Source: Fulvivirga sp. (lineage in GTDB: Bacteria > Bacteroidota > Bacteroidia > Cytophagales > Cyclobacteriaceae). From it: a stretch of 35,477 bases of DNA. Both the position numbers and the translations under genes were made by a program. The stretch covers positions 1-35,477 of the forward strand of contig JANQLQ010000048.1 of the NCBI GenBank assembly GCA_028280565.1, read 5' to 3'. The notes beneath the pieces were generated by a model. That model had not been told where the DNA came from. It saw only the letters and a list, made by a program, of their open reading frames with translations, and did not search any database. Position 1 is the stretch's first letter. Each line of letters opens with the position of its first letter. Below, piece by piece: positions 16,362 to 24,628 of this stretch.

Positions 16362-17758
16362 AATCATTTAGTACAAAGCTTATCGTATGTTTCTCCCTGG
16401 TCGTGCTGGTTTCGGGATGCGGGGAAGATTTCCTGGACCTTGCACCGGAATCGAACGCCAATGTAGAGAACTTCTATAAAACCGCGTCAGATGCAAACAG
16501 CGCCGTACTGGCAGCTTATGCCTCTTTGCAAAGTGGAGATCAATATCGCAGTAATTTTTACACGCTCTTTGAATACCGGTCTGATAATCTCCAGCCTACC
16601 TCTACTTCCAACTCCAGGATCGCTATCTCCGAATTTGATGCAGGTCCGGCCAATGAAATCGTGGATAACACCTGGAGTAGCATCTACAATACGATTTTCA
16701 GGTGTAATGAACTACTGGACAATGTGGATGACATAACCTTTGATGAAAACCTAAAAGCACAGTATAAAGGGGAAGCACGGTTCATTCGTGCATTGTCTTA
16801 TTTCAATGCAGTGAGGATATGGGGCGAAGTTCCCCTGGTGCTGCGTTCTGTCTCCACGCAAGAGTCTCTGAACGTCGGACGGTCTTCGGTAGAGGAAGTC
16901 TATGATGCCATTGAGGAAGACCTGGTGTTTGCCACCGAAAGCCTGCCCGCTCAATATGGTGGGTCAGACGCTGGAAGAGCAGTGGCGGGTGCCGCTCGTA
17001 CCTTGCTGGCCAAGGTGCTGGTATACCGGCAAAAATGGCCGGAAGCCGCCGCACAATTACAACAGGTCATTGCACCAGGCACCTTTTCCTTGCTGAGTGA
17101 TGTGGCCGACGTATTTGATGTCAGCAATAAGGATAATGAAGAAATGATCTTTGCCATCAAGTTTTCCAAAAATATTGTAGGAGAGGGCCATGGTTTTCTA
17201 TTCACCGGCTTGGAGGATGGTACCACCGCGGTTACGCAAGACCTGGTAGCAAGCTATGACACGCAAGATGCGAGAGGCAGTTTGATGCAGTTAGTGCCTT
17301 CCGGTACCGATTTTATCATTGCCAAGTATTTTGATGAATTATCGTCCGCCAATGAAGCGGGTAACGATATTCCGGTACTAAGGTACGCAGAAGTGTTGTT
17401 GCTGCGAGCGGAGGCGTTGAATGAGTTAGGCTATGAAGCCGATGGCGAGGCCTTCGAACAACTTAACGCCATAAGGCAGCGTTCCGACCTGGGTCTGCTG
17501 ACATCGGCGGATCTGCCGGACCAGGATAGCTTTCGGGCGGCCATCTATCGTGAACGCAGGTGGGAGCTGGCGCTGGAGGCGGACCGCTGGCCTGACCTGG
17601 TGCGTACCGGAACCGCCCTCTCGGCTTTAAATGGTAAAACCATTAATGGGTTTACTTATGATATTGATGAAAATGATCTGCTGTATCCCATCCCTTTATC
17701 AGAGATTCAGCGGATGGATAATGTAAGCCTGATGTATCAAAACGAAGGATACGACTGA
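16358..17758 (+). CDS. susD-like: SusD/RagB glycan-binding lipoprotein
   Basis: 466 residues. Lipoprotein signal with lipobox LVSGC, Cys21, followed by GEDFLDL, the usual SusD start. Tetratricopeptide-like helices (for example YKGEARFIRALSYFNAVRIW) and the C-terminal RagB block (AAIYRERRWELALEADRWPDLVRTG, then LYPIPLSEI) are clear. Translation is coupled to SusC by ATGA overlap. The protein should sit on the cell surface as the lid of the SusC barrel and bind the polysaccharide. It is shorter than many SusDs (500-600 residues), in line with the RagB-type short subgroup. Ligand not readable. Confidence 0.93.
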   Translation: MKSFSTKLIVCFSLVVLVSGCGEDFLDLAPESNANVENFYKTASDANSAVLAAYASLQSGDQYRSNFYTLFEYRSDNLQPTSTSNSRIAISEFDAGPANEIVDNTWSSIYNTIFRCNELLDNVDDITFDENLKAQYKGEARFIRALSYFNAVRIWGEVPLVLRSVSTQESLNVGRSSVEEVYDAIEEDLVFATESLPAQYGGSDAGRAVAGAARTLLAKVLVYRQKWPEAAAQLQQVIAPGTFSLLSDVADVFDVSNKDNEEMIFAIKFSKNIVGEGHGFLFTGLEDGTTAVTQDLVASYDTQDARGSLMQLVPSGTDFIIAKYFDELSSANEAGNDIPVLRYAEVLLLRAEALNELGYEADGEAFEQLNAIRQRSDLGLLTSADLPDQDSFRAAIYRERRWELALEADRWPDLVRTGTALSALNGKTINGFTYDIDENDLLYPIPLSEIQRMDNVSLMYQNEGYD

Positions 17759-17884
17759 TGGCATGGCGTAGCGTACCTGGGTTTCCTAATGGAACGCTGA
17801 GAGGTCCATCACCTGAAAATGTCATATGTTGTCTTGGCTTCATGCCATGTCGACAGTTGCACGTGCCCGGTACAAACTGCTTAT

Positions 17885-18808
17885 ATGACGACCATATATA
17901 AACAGATACTGATCATTTTGTTGGCTGGCTTGCTCTGCTGGCAGCGTTTTCTGCACCATGGAAATGAAGAACAGGCAACAGGCCGGGCGGTACAGATCAA
18001 AGAAGTATTCTGCGATCCGAATGACCCTCGTATCCTGGTGAATGCGCACCGTGGTGACTGGCGCCATGCACCTGAGAATTCACTCAGGGCCATACGAAAT
18101 GTCATTGCCATGGGCGCAGATATCGTAGAAATCGATATCCGTAAAACGCGTGACGGTGTACTTGTGTTGATGCACGATGCCACCGTAGATCGCACTACAA
18201 ACGGACAGGGATATATCCATGAACTTGACTATGATTCCATAGGTGCACTTTTCCTGAGAAATGGAGCTGGCATTATTACCCAACATAAAGTGCCCACCCT
18301 AAAAGCAGCGTTGCTGGCGGCCAAAGACCACATTTTGATCCAGCCGGATTACAAATGCACGAATTGCCTGGATGATATCGCCCGGTTGCTGAAGGAAACA
18401 GGTACTGACGACCAGGTAGTATTTGGAGTAAAAAAAACCCTCCGGGAGACCAAGGACTTCTTTGGAGATCTTTTTCACCAGGCGCTGTTCGTACCCGCCA
18501 TCGATGGAAAGGTGGAGCCAAAAGCCGTGATGGACGAATTTGCCCCGGTAGATCCGCAAGCTTATGTGTTCAAGTTTGAGCAGGAGGATGCAAGTCATCT
18601 GGAATACATGACGCCGCTGCAACAGGAGGCCCGTATCTGGGTACAGACCATCCAGCCCCACCGGTGCGGAGGGCATAGCGATGACCTGGCTGCAGATGAT
18701 CCTGACCAGGCGTATGGCTGGCTCATTGATAAAGGCGCAGACATTTTCCTGACTGACAGACCCGGTTTATTACTGGATTATCTGAGAAAGAGGCAACTAC
18801 ACGATTAA
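17885..18808 (+). CDS. GDPD-family phosphodiesterase, membrane-anchored or periplasmic
   Basis: 307 residues from the ATG at 17885. An upstream in-frame ATG at 17819 would add 22 non-signal-like residues, while the chosen start begins MTTIYKQ and runs directly into a hydrophobic segment (ILIILLAGLLCW), a better export signal. The glycerophosphodiester phosphodiesterase motifs are intact: AHRGDWRHAPENS, EIDIRKTRDG, LMHDATVDRTTNG, and at the end GADIFLTDRPGLLLDYL. The family hydrolyses phosphodiesters such as glycerophosphodiesters. No T9SS domain, so the periplasm is the likely site. It follows SusD by 126 bp and opens the phosphodiester part of the locus; in this context a glycan-linked phosphodiester is a more likely substrate than phospholipid breakdown products, which is inference. 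Confidence 0.87.
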   Translation: MTTIYKQILIILLAGLLCWQRFLHHGNEEQATGRAVQIKEVFCDPNDPRILVNAHRGDWRHAPENSLRAIRNVIAMGADIVEIDIRKTRDGVLVLMHDATVDRTTNGQGYIHELDYDSIGALFLRNGAGIITQHKVPTLKAALLAAKDHILIQPDYKCTNCLDDIARLLKETGTDDQVVFGVKKTLRETKDFFGDLFHQALFVPAIDGKVEPKAVMDEFAPVDPQAYVFKFEQEDASHLEYMTPLQQEARIWVQTIQPHRCGGHSDDLAADDPDQAYGWLIDKGADIFLTDRPGLLLDYLRKRQLHD

Positions 18809-18977
18809 AAGAAAAAAATTAAAAACTAGAGCGAATGATGCACAGCCATAATTCTTGGGAAGTTCTTCCAGGAATAGCAGATGGAGACGGTATGGATACC
18901 ATAGGATTATCATGTAATGAATATCACTTTACAAACCACATGAATAAAAACTTTACTCATTATTAAAACGAACTAAA

Positions 18978-21293
18978 ATGAATGCAACACTCAGTCTGAA
19001 ACGAAAAGCCACCAGGGCAATACCAGGGAAAAAGCCACTATCCTTTCCCGCTTCCTGCCTTCGTGTGTGTGCAACCCTGCTTCTCCTCATAGGAGGAAAC
19101 ACAACGCTGTTAGCTCAGCTCAATGGAGCAACTGACCTTCGAGGGTCCAATAGCGGAACGAGAGATGATGGTACCCTCTACGACAGGTGGGTCATTAATG
19201 GAGACAGAACGAATACAAAATCGTATTTAAGACTTCAAAATGGGAGTAATGCCTACAACTTCATAAACGATGAACAAGCGCTCAGAATTTCACGTACCAC
19301 TTCTTCCAGCCTTAACGCTATAGGAGATTACATATTCGGCTTATACCCGGATGGGAGGGCGTTATTTTACGATGATATCCAGATCATCAATAATGGCAAA
19401 TTGACCCTGCCAGGTTCAGGTTCCATAGGTATTGGAACTGTGAATCCATCGTACAAATTACATGCTAAAGGTGATGTATTTGCAGATGGCGGCTGGTTCA
19501 GGGCATCAGGAGATAAGGGGCTGTACTTTCAAAACTACGGCGGCGGCTTTTTTATGCAAGACAATTCCTGGATCAGGACCTATGGAAACAAAAACTTCTA
19601 TCATAATACAGGGATCATGCGTACGGATGGATCTTTCCAAGTAGGCCGTGACGGAGAACGTTTCATTGTCAATGGCGCTGGTAATGTAGGGGTGGGCACT
19701 ACTAACCCCGATGCCCTGTTGGCCATCGGCAACGTGGGTGAAAATAATGGGGTGAAGATGCTGGGGTTCGGAGAAACAGGTCTCAACTCCTTTTGGTTTG
19801 AATCCGGCTTTCAACCTTATAGTGGAAATAACTACATGACGTTGCAAGGTTCTGTCCAAACCGAACCGCTTATGTCCTGGAAGCTAAATGGTAATGTAGG
19901 TATTGGCATAGTAAATCCCAGGAATAAACTGGATGTAGCCGGTACGCTAAGAACCCAGGCGTTAGAGGTTATCGATGCCAGTGGGGATACGCTCATGCAT
20001 GTTGATAATGAAGGTAAGTTGAACATTCGTAACTCCAGGAGTACACATTATTTCAGTGCAGACCGCATTTATATTACCGAAGGATCTCGTGAACGGGGTG
20101 AACTGTTCTTCAGCAGAGAAGGCAATAATCACCTGTCCATAAAGACAAAGGGCGGGGATGATATAAAATTTCTTACCAATAACTCGAATGTGGTGATGAC
20201 ACTAAAACATGAAAATCAAAATGTGGGTATAGGAACAGAAATACCAGGTGAAAAACTGGAGGTTATCGGGAATATTAAAGGCACAAATTTTATTGGAGAT
20301 GAATTGGATGTGACGGGTAATATAACGGGAGCACAGTTTATAGGAGATGGATTGGATGTGACGGGTAATGTAACAGGTGCACAGTTTATAGGAGATGGGT
20401 CGCAGCTTACAAATATCCATACTGACATATTGAAGGCTGATTATTTTAATTTGAAAGTCAATGATCAAGGAACGGGAAACTTCCTGGAACTGGCCCCGGA
20501 AAGATATAACTCGGATGAGGGTGTTTTTATGGGGTTGAAATTATCAGTGTTGCATGCTTATGCCACAGAACCTACTCCGGTGGTAAAAATTTCAGCGAAT
20601 GGAAATACACTATTTGGATCGGGTCTTCATGAGGCAACAGAGAAAGTACAAGTGGTGGGCAATGTAAAAGCTACTCAGTTCATTGGTGATGGTTCACAGC
20701 TTACCAATGTTCCAAGCATCTGGACAACTCATGGAGGAAACATCCACGTTTCCACTGGAAATGTTGGCATTGGTGTGTCAAACCCTTCGGAAAAGCTGGA
20801 GGTAAATGGAAGGGTAAAAGCCGGTGGCCTTGCACTGGCCGGAGACAATACTTCGCATACCATAGACAGCCGTATTGATGGTACCATCGTTTTTGGTGGC
20901 CAGGCAGGCAGCTCGGAGATCACGGACGCTTCCATAGACCAAAGCTATTACAGTGATTTTGCCGTGTGGGTCAAAGAAGGGATCGTGGTGGATGATATTG
21001 CGTTGGCCGCTTCCGATGAATGGGCCGGCACTCAGCCGGATTATGTCTTTGCCGATGATTACGCCCTGCCTTCACTGGCAGAAACAGAAGCGTTTGTCCG
21101 GGAAAACCGTCACCTGCCCGATATGCCCTCCCAGGCAGAGATCAGGGAAAAAGGGTGGTCACTGCCTGAAATGGACCAGCGATTACTGAAGCAGGTAGAA
21201 GAGTTGGTATTACATACCATCGAGCAGCAAAAGCAACTGGAAATGTTACGTGAGCAAGTGGCGCAACTTACCGAACTACTAACAGAAAAATGA
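18978..21293 (+). CDS. Secreted fibre-like repeat protein with C-terminal coiled coil
   Basis: 771 residues. Signal-like N-terminus with a long basic n-region, cleaved near residue 48 (TLLAQ). The body carries many copies of a 'GNVGIGT.NP..KL.V.G' motif, as in phage tail-fibre and trimeric beta-prism or endosialidase-chaperone proteins of Bacteroidota, for example around residues 150-162, 234-245, 305-318 and 414-427. A 48-bp DNA repeat gives three near-identical steps, IGDELDVTGNITGAQF and similar, at about 440-475. The C-terminus has RHLPDMPSQAEI and a long coiled coil (about 730-768), which suggests trimerisation. No intramolecular-chaperone catalytic motif was identified. The stop overlaps the start of the phosphodiester glycosidase gene, so its production is coupled to that enzyme. 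Function unknown; an adhesive or scaffolding fibre is plausible. Confidence 0.65.
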   Translation: MNATLSLKRKATRAIPGKKPLSFPASCLRVCATLLLLIGGNTTLLAQLNGATDLRGSNSGTRDDGTLYDRWVINGDRTNTKSYLRLQNGSNAYNFINDEQALRISRTTSSSLNAIGDYIFGLYPDGRALFYDDIQIINNGKLTLPGSGSIGIGTVNPSYKLHAKGDVFADGGWFRASGDKGLYFQNYGGGFFMQDNSWIRTYGNKNFYHNTGIMRTDGSFQVGRDGERFIVNGAGNVGVGTTNPDALLAIGNVGENNGVKMLGFGETGLNSFWFESGFQPYSGNNYMTLQGSVQTEPLMSWKLNGNVGIGIVNPRNKLDVAGTLRTQALEVIDASGDTLMHVDNEGKLNIRNSRSTHYFSADRIYITEGSRERGELFFSREGNNHLSIKTKGGDDIKFLTNNSNVVMTLKHENQNVGIGTEIPGEKLEVIGNIKGTNFIGDELDVTGNITGAQFIGDGLDVTGNVTGAQFIGDGSQLTNIHTDILKADYFNLKVNDQGTGNFLELAPERYNSDEGVFMGLKLSVLHAYATEPTPVVKISANGNTLFGSGLHEATEKVQVVGNVKATQFIGDGSQLTNVPSIWTTHGGNIHVSTGNVGIGVSNPSEKLEVNGRVKAGGLALAGDNTSHTIDSRIDGTIVFGGQAGSSEITDASIDQSYYSDFAVWVKEGIVVDDIALAASDEWAGTQPDYVFADDYALPSLAETEAFVRENRHLPDMPSQAEIREKGWSLPEMDQRLLKQVEELVLHTIEQQKQLEMLREQVAQLTELLTEK
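20295..20396 (+). repeat. 48-bp tandem repeat within the fibre gene
   Basis: GGAGAT...ACAGTTTATA recurs with a period of exactly 48 bp, starting at 20295, 20343 and (partial) 20391. The frame is kept, so each unit adds 16 residues to the fibre. Recent unit duplication is likely. Confidence 0.7.
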
Positions 21294-24200
21294 TGGATCG
21301 GTCAATGAATAAATTGTTGATGAATTGCCTGTGCAGCTATGTGACCGGATGCAAGAAGTATGAGATGCTCTTTCGGGCGGCAGGCATGGTCATGATCATT
21401 ACGGCAGTCACATGGCCATTACAGGCGCAGCATGCTACATTTACAGGCCCGGGTGCTATTCGCTGGGATTATGTCAATGGCTATGCAGAAGTATCAGGAG
21501 GTGCAAAGACGTTCACCAGTTATGTTCCTGCCTTTGACAAGCGGTCGGATGAATCGGAGATAAGCAAGATGCTCCAGCTTGACCTGGAAGAGGTGCTGAA
21601 GATCCAACTGCGTATGAAAGAGTTCGGATTGCTGGCGGCCACCCAGGCTGGGGTAACGGTAGACCTGGAACTCTTCGCCTACGACCCAAATGCCAGCGGT
21701 GGAATTGGAAATGCCCTATACCAGGTAACGCTGCCGGTTAGCTCGCCTACCTCCTATGAAGGAAGTGTATCAAAAATCACCTATGACCTGACCCAGCCTC
21801 ACTTTGATGAGCAAAAGTTGGACTATTTTGACTCCGACAATATCCTGCAGATGATGAAAGGGGCCAGGCTGTATTATTGGTCTACCTGTAAGCAGGCCAT
21901 CCAGGCCCGGGACTCACATTACTTTACCAGGCATCGCTCTAACGGGGTGCTGTATCATTTATGGGGTGGGTTTTTGCGAGGTATGGCACATGATACGTAC
22001 CTGGGAGACCGCTTGATGCGTTTTCCATGTGGCAGTAACCAGCGCATGCGCTATCAGCCGGTGATCATGAAAATTACCAAGCATGGAGATGGGCTGGCCC
22101 ACCTAAAAAAAGTAAAGATCCCCGGGTTGGGTGAAAAAGATGTGACAGCACTGTTCGGTATAGGCATTACGGCCAGCACACCGAACCTCAGCGGCCTCAC
22201 CGATCCTAACCCTGACCGGACCGAGAATATCGCTTTCTACAAGGACCTCGGAGGCATCCAGGTCAACAAATACTATTGGGGTCCGATCAACGATGAAAAT
22301 CATGTTCCCTATTGGATACAGGCACCGGTAGAGGCTGAGAAGTACCTGGAAGGGCAGGGGATCACGATGGCGAAGATGGACCTTTCCGATCCTTCCAAAT
22401 ACCGGGGGCTGTATGATCTAAAATTCACCTACCGCTTTAAAAACCCGGCAGAGCGGGGAACGCCTAATGTACCGGTAGGGGGTGACGTTATCCCGGAAGA
22501 GTGTATGTATGCGGATAAACCGCTTGGCGGCCAATTCGATATACTTAGCCACGCCGCAGCGCGCGAGGGCGCCATCTTCGGCATCAATGGTACATATTAT
22601 GATTATTACTATCGCTGTATCCCCAGTATCCGCCAATACATCAAGGTGAACGACCAGGTCATGGCTTATCCAACGGTCACGAGCCATAAGCTTCAAGGAG
22701 CGTTCGCATTCGATTTCAGCCAAACGCCGCCGGTCAGGTTCCAGGCGGTGGATATTCATAACCCCAATGCTACGGATGCCCATCCTGATAACCTGGGTAG
22801 CTATACGGAGCCGAATATTTTTCGTGAGTTGCAGGGGTATCCTAACATCATGTCCGGCGGACATTATTCGTACATTCGGCCGGACGGTACCAAATCGATC
22901 TATGAATTCCAGGTACCGCTGGAATGCCAGGACGGGCAAACACACCCATGGCCTAACCTGGTGAGCGACGCTACGAACTATCCGTTTGAAGAAGGGCAGA
23001 ATGGCAACTACATGGTAAATGACTGGAAAACGTTAAAATGGATCGTAGACCCGAACAATAACGAAGGCTGGTTTTACCTTGCCTGCCAGCGCAGCGCAGA
23101 TGGGTATAACGGCTACTACAAGGATTTTTTCAGGTGTGATAAACTGGACCCGGGTACGCAATATTATGAGCAGTACCGAAGCCTGTTCACTTGCATTGAT
23201 TCCTACCGCGCTGTGGACGAATTCGGAGGACAAAACCGACAGATCCGGAAAGCACGTACGTTTGTGGCCTGGAAAAATGACCAGCTCTATTTTGTTACGG
23301 TGGATGGAATGCGCCGGGTAAAAAATAAGAAAGATGAGCAGGGCAATGACATTGGGGGAACCGTAAAAGATGACAGCCAATGGGGCTTTACCATCGAAGA
23401 GCTCGGCAGATTTTTTGACCAGATGGGCTTTGAAAACCTTGTTCACATGGATGGAGGTACTTCCACGGAGTTTTTTGTGAATGGCCGGGGTATGTTACAA
23501 CGTACCATTAAGTCGTTCGCTACACTCGACGGGCCTTTACGTCAGCGTTACACGTCAGCTTTTATCCTGGTAGTGCCGGAGCTTAATGTAGATGAGATAG
23601 AAGGGATCGGCTTCAATAAACAGTTTCTTGAACTGGATAACCTGGATCCTCTTAAAGAAAATAAAGCGATTTTAAGCCTTACGCCTTCTTTGGCAAAGCT
23701 CACGGAACATGACGGCGAAGGGCTATTAACCTCCTCGTTCAAAGTGGATCAAACCGAACCGGCGGACGGAGCCGTCATTTTCTCACTGAGCCATGATACT
23801 TATGAGCATGCCCAGTCGCTGTTTGTAGCGGGTGTAGGTAAGATCCCGGCATCGCTGGCCGATAGCCTGGAAGGATATGAGGTCTGCGATGACACTGAGC
23901 GTGTCGCATACCGCAGGGCGCTAAGCAGGAATAACCAGGCCTTCTACCAGGTAAGGGTTGAAAATAATGAGGTAGTAAGCTGGTCATTTACGGCACCCGG
24001 TCAATACCAAAAATACCTGGACGGTCAGTGGCATACGTTTGCATTGTATAACCTCCGGGACCGTGAGGGGTTGGTAGTGGATGGTGAAGTTTACCCGCAG
24101 TCACGTTCCTACCAGCCGGGTACGCCTTTCTTTAACCTGGGCCATCTAACCCACGGTATGATGGGAGGTATGATGCTGGGAGGGCGCTACATTGTAGGTC

Positions 24201-24628
24201 AAAGTAAGCTGTCACTGGATGACGTCGGTTTTATAACCAATAGTGAACAACTGGAGCTTTTGGCCCGGGAGACAGCGGATTGCAATGCGTTGGAAACTTC
24301 ACTGGTAGCACTTACGTCAGCAAAGCAATCCTACCCTATGGCAGGTATTTATCCAGGGTGGCACCAAGCTGGGGGAGCCTACTTTTTAACCATGGAGGAA
24401 CAGAAGGGTATGCATGCCTTTGCGGCTGACACCCAAGGACGTAACAAGTTTTGGGGACTTATGCTGCATGGTGAGCGTAACCTTCATGCTCAAAATGAAC
24501 GGTTGAGGTTCAGTAGCCACTGGAATAATGGGAACACCTCCCGCTATGGAGCCCACAGGTTCATAAATCCGCCGTTAGGTAACGGTTTTATCACGGGCAG
24601 TGTATCAGAAGAATTAAATCAGCCATGA
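21290..24628 (+). CDS. Phosphodiester glycosidase (NAGPA/DUF2233 type) with accessory domains
   Basis: 1112 residues, far longer than a bare DUF2233 domain. Signal-like segment about 25-47 (ending LQAQ). Residues about 50-400 are not recognised. The phosphodiester glycosidase domain spans about 415-770: FGINGTYYDYYY near the start, then WGFTIEELGRFFDQMGFEN and the hallmark MDGGTSTEFF (D721-G-G), then RYTSAFILVVP. The family includes the mammalian enzyme that removes GlcNAc from GlcNAc-1-phospho-6-mannose, so the expected reaction is cleavage of a sugar-1-phosphate diester at the glycosidic side. The C-terminal 300 residues (about 813-1112) match the N-terminal half of the next protein, including a 'VGKIPASL', 'DGQWHTFALY' LamG-like part. 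No T9SS domain. Starts within the previous stop (ATGATGA) and overlaps the next gene by 4 bp: tight translational coupling. Confidence 0.82.
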   Translation: MMDRSMNKLLMNCLCSYVTGCKKYEMLFRAAGMVMIITAVTWPLQAQHATFTGPGAIRWDYVNGYAEVSGGAKTFTSYVPAFDKRSDESEISKMLQLDLEEVLKIQLRMKEFGLLAATQAGVTVDLELFAYDPNASGGIGNALYQVTLPVSSPTSYEGSVSKITYDLTQPHFDEQKLDYFDSDNILQMMKGARLYYWSTCKQAIQARDSHYFTRHRSNGVLYHLWGGFLRGMAHDTYLGDRLMRFPCGSNQRMRYQPVIMKITKHGDGLAHLKKVKIPGLGEKDVTALFGIGITASTPNLSGLTDPNPDRTENIAFYKDLGGIQVNKYYWGPINDENHVPYWIQAPVEAEKYLEGQGITMAKMDLSDPSKYRGLYDLKFTYRFKNPAERGTPNVPVGGDVIPEECMYADKPLGGQFDILSHAAAREGAIFGINGTYYDYYYRCIPSIRQYIKVNDQVMAYPTVTSHKLQGAFAFDFSQTPPVRFQAVDIHNPNATDAHPDNLGSYTEPNIFRELQGYPNIMSGGHYSYIRPDGTKSIYEFQVPLECQDGQTHPWPNLVSDATNYPFEEGQNGNYMVNDWKTLKWIVDPNNNEGWFYLACQRSADGYNGYYKDFFRCDKLDPGTQYYEQYRSLFTCIDSYRAVDEFGGQNRQIRKARTFVAWKNDQLYFVTVDGMRRVKNKKDEQGNDIGGTVKDDSQWGFTIEELGRFFDQMGFENLVHMDGGTSTEFFVNGRGMLQRTIKSFATLDGPLRQRYTSAFILVVPELNVDEIEGIGFNKQFLELDNLDPLKENKAILSLTPSLAKLTEHDGEGLLTSSFKVDQTEPADGAVIFSLSHDTYEHAQSLFVAGVGKIPASLADSLEGYEVCDDTERVAYRRALSRNNQAFYQVRVENNEVVSWSFTAPGQYQKYLDGQWHTFALYNLRDREGLVVDGEVYPQSRSYQPGTPFFNLGHLTHGMMGGMMLGGRYIVGQSKLSLDDVGFITNSEQLELLARETADCNALETSLVALTSAKQSYPMAGIYPGWHQAGGAYFLTMEEQKGMHAFAADTQGRNKFWGLMLHGERNLHAQNERLRFSSHWNNGNTSRYGAHRFINPPLGNGFITGSVSEELNQP

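Noticed and set aside
17758-17848. Inverted repeat ATGGCATG / CATGCCAT after SusD
   Set aside because: The 8-bp arms are 75 bp apart and self-similar, with no T-run; likely chance.
17819-17884. Upstream in-frame ATG of the first GDPD gene
   Set aside because: The extra 22 residues are not signal-like and would push the hydrophobic export segment away from the N-terminus; ATG 17885 is preferred.
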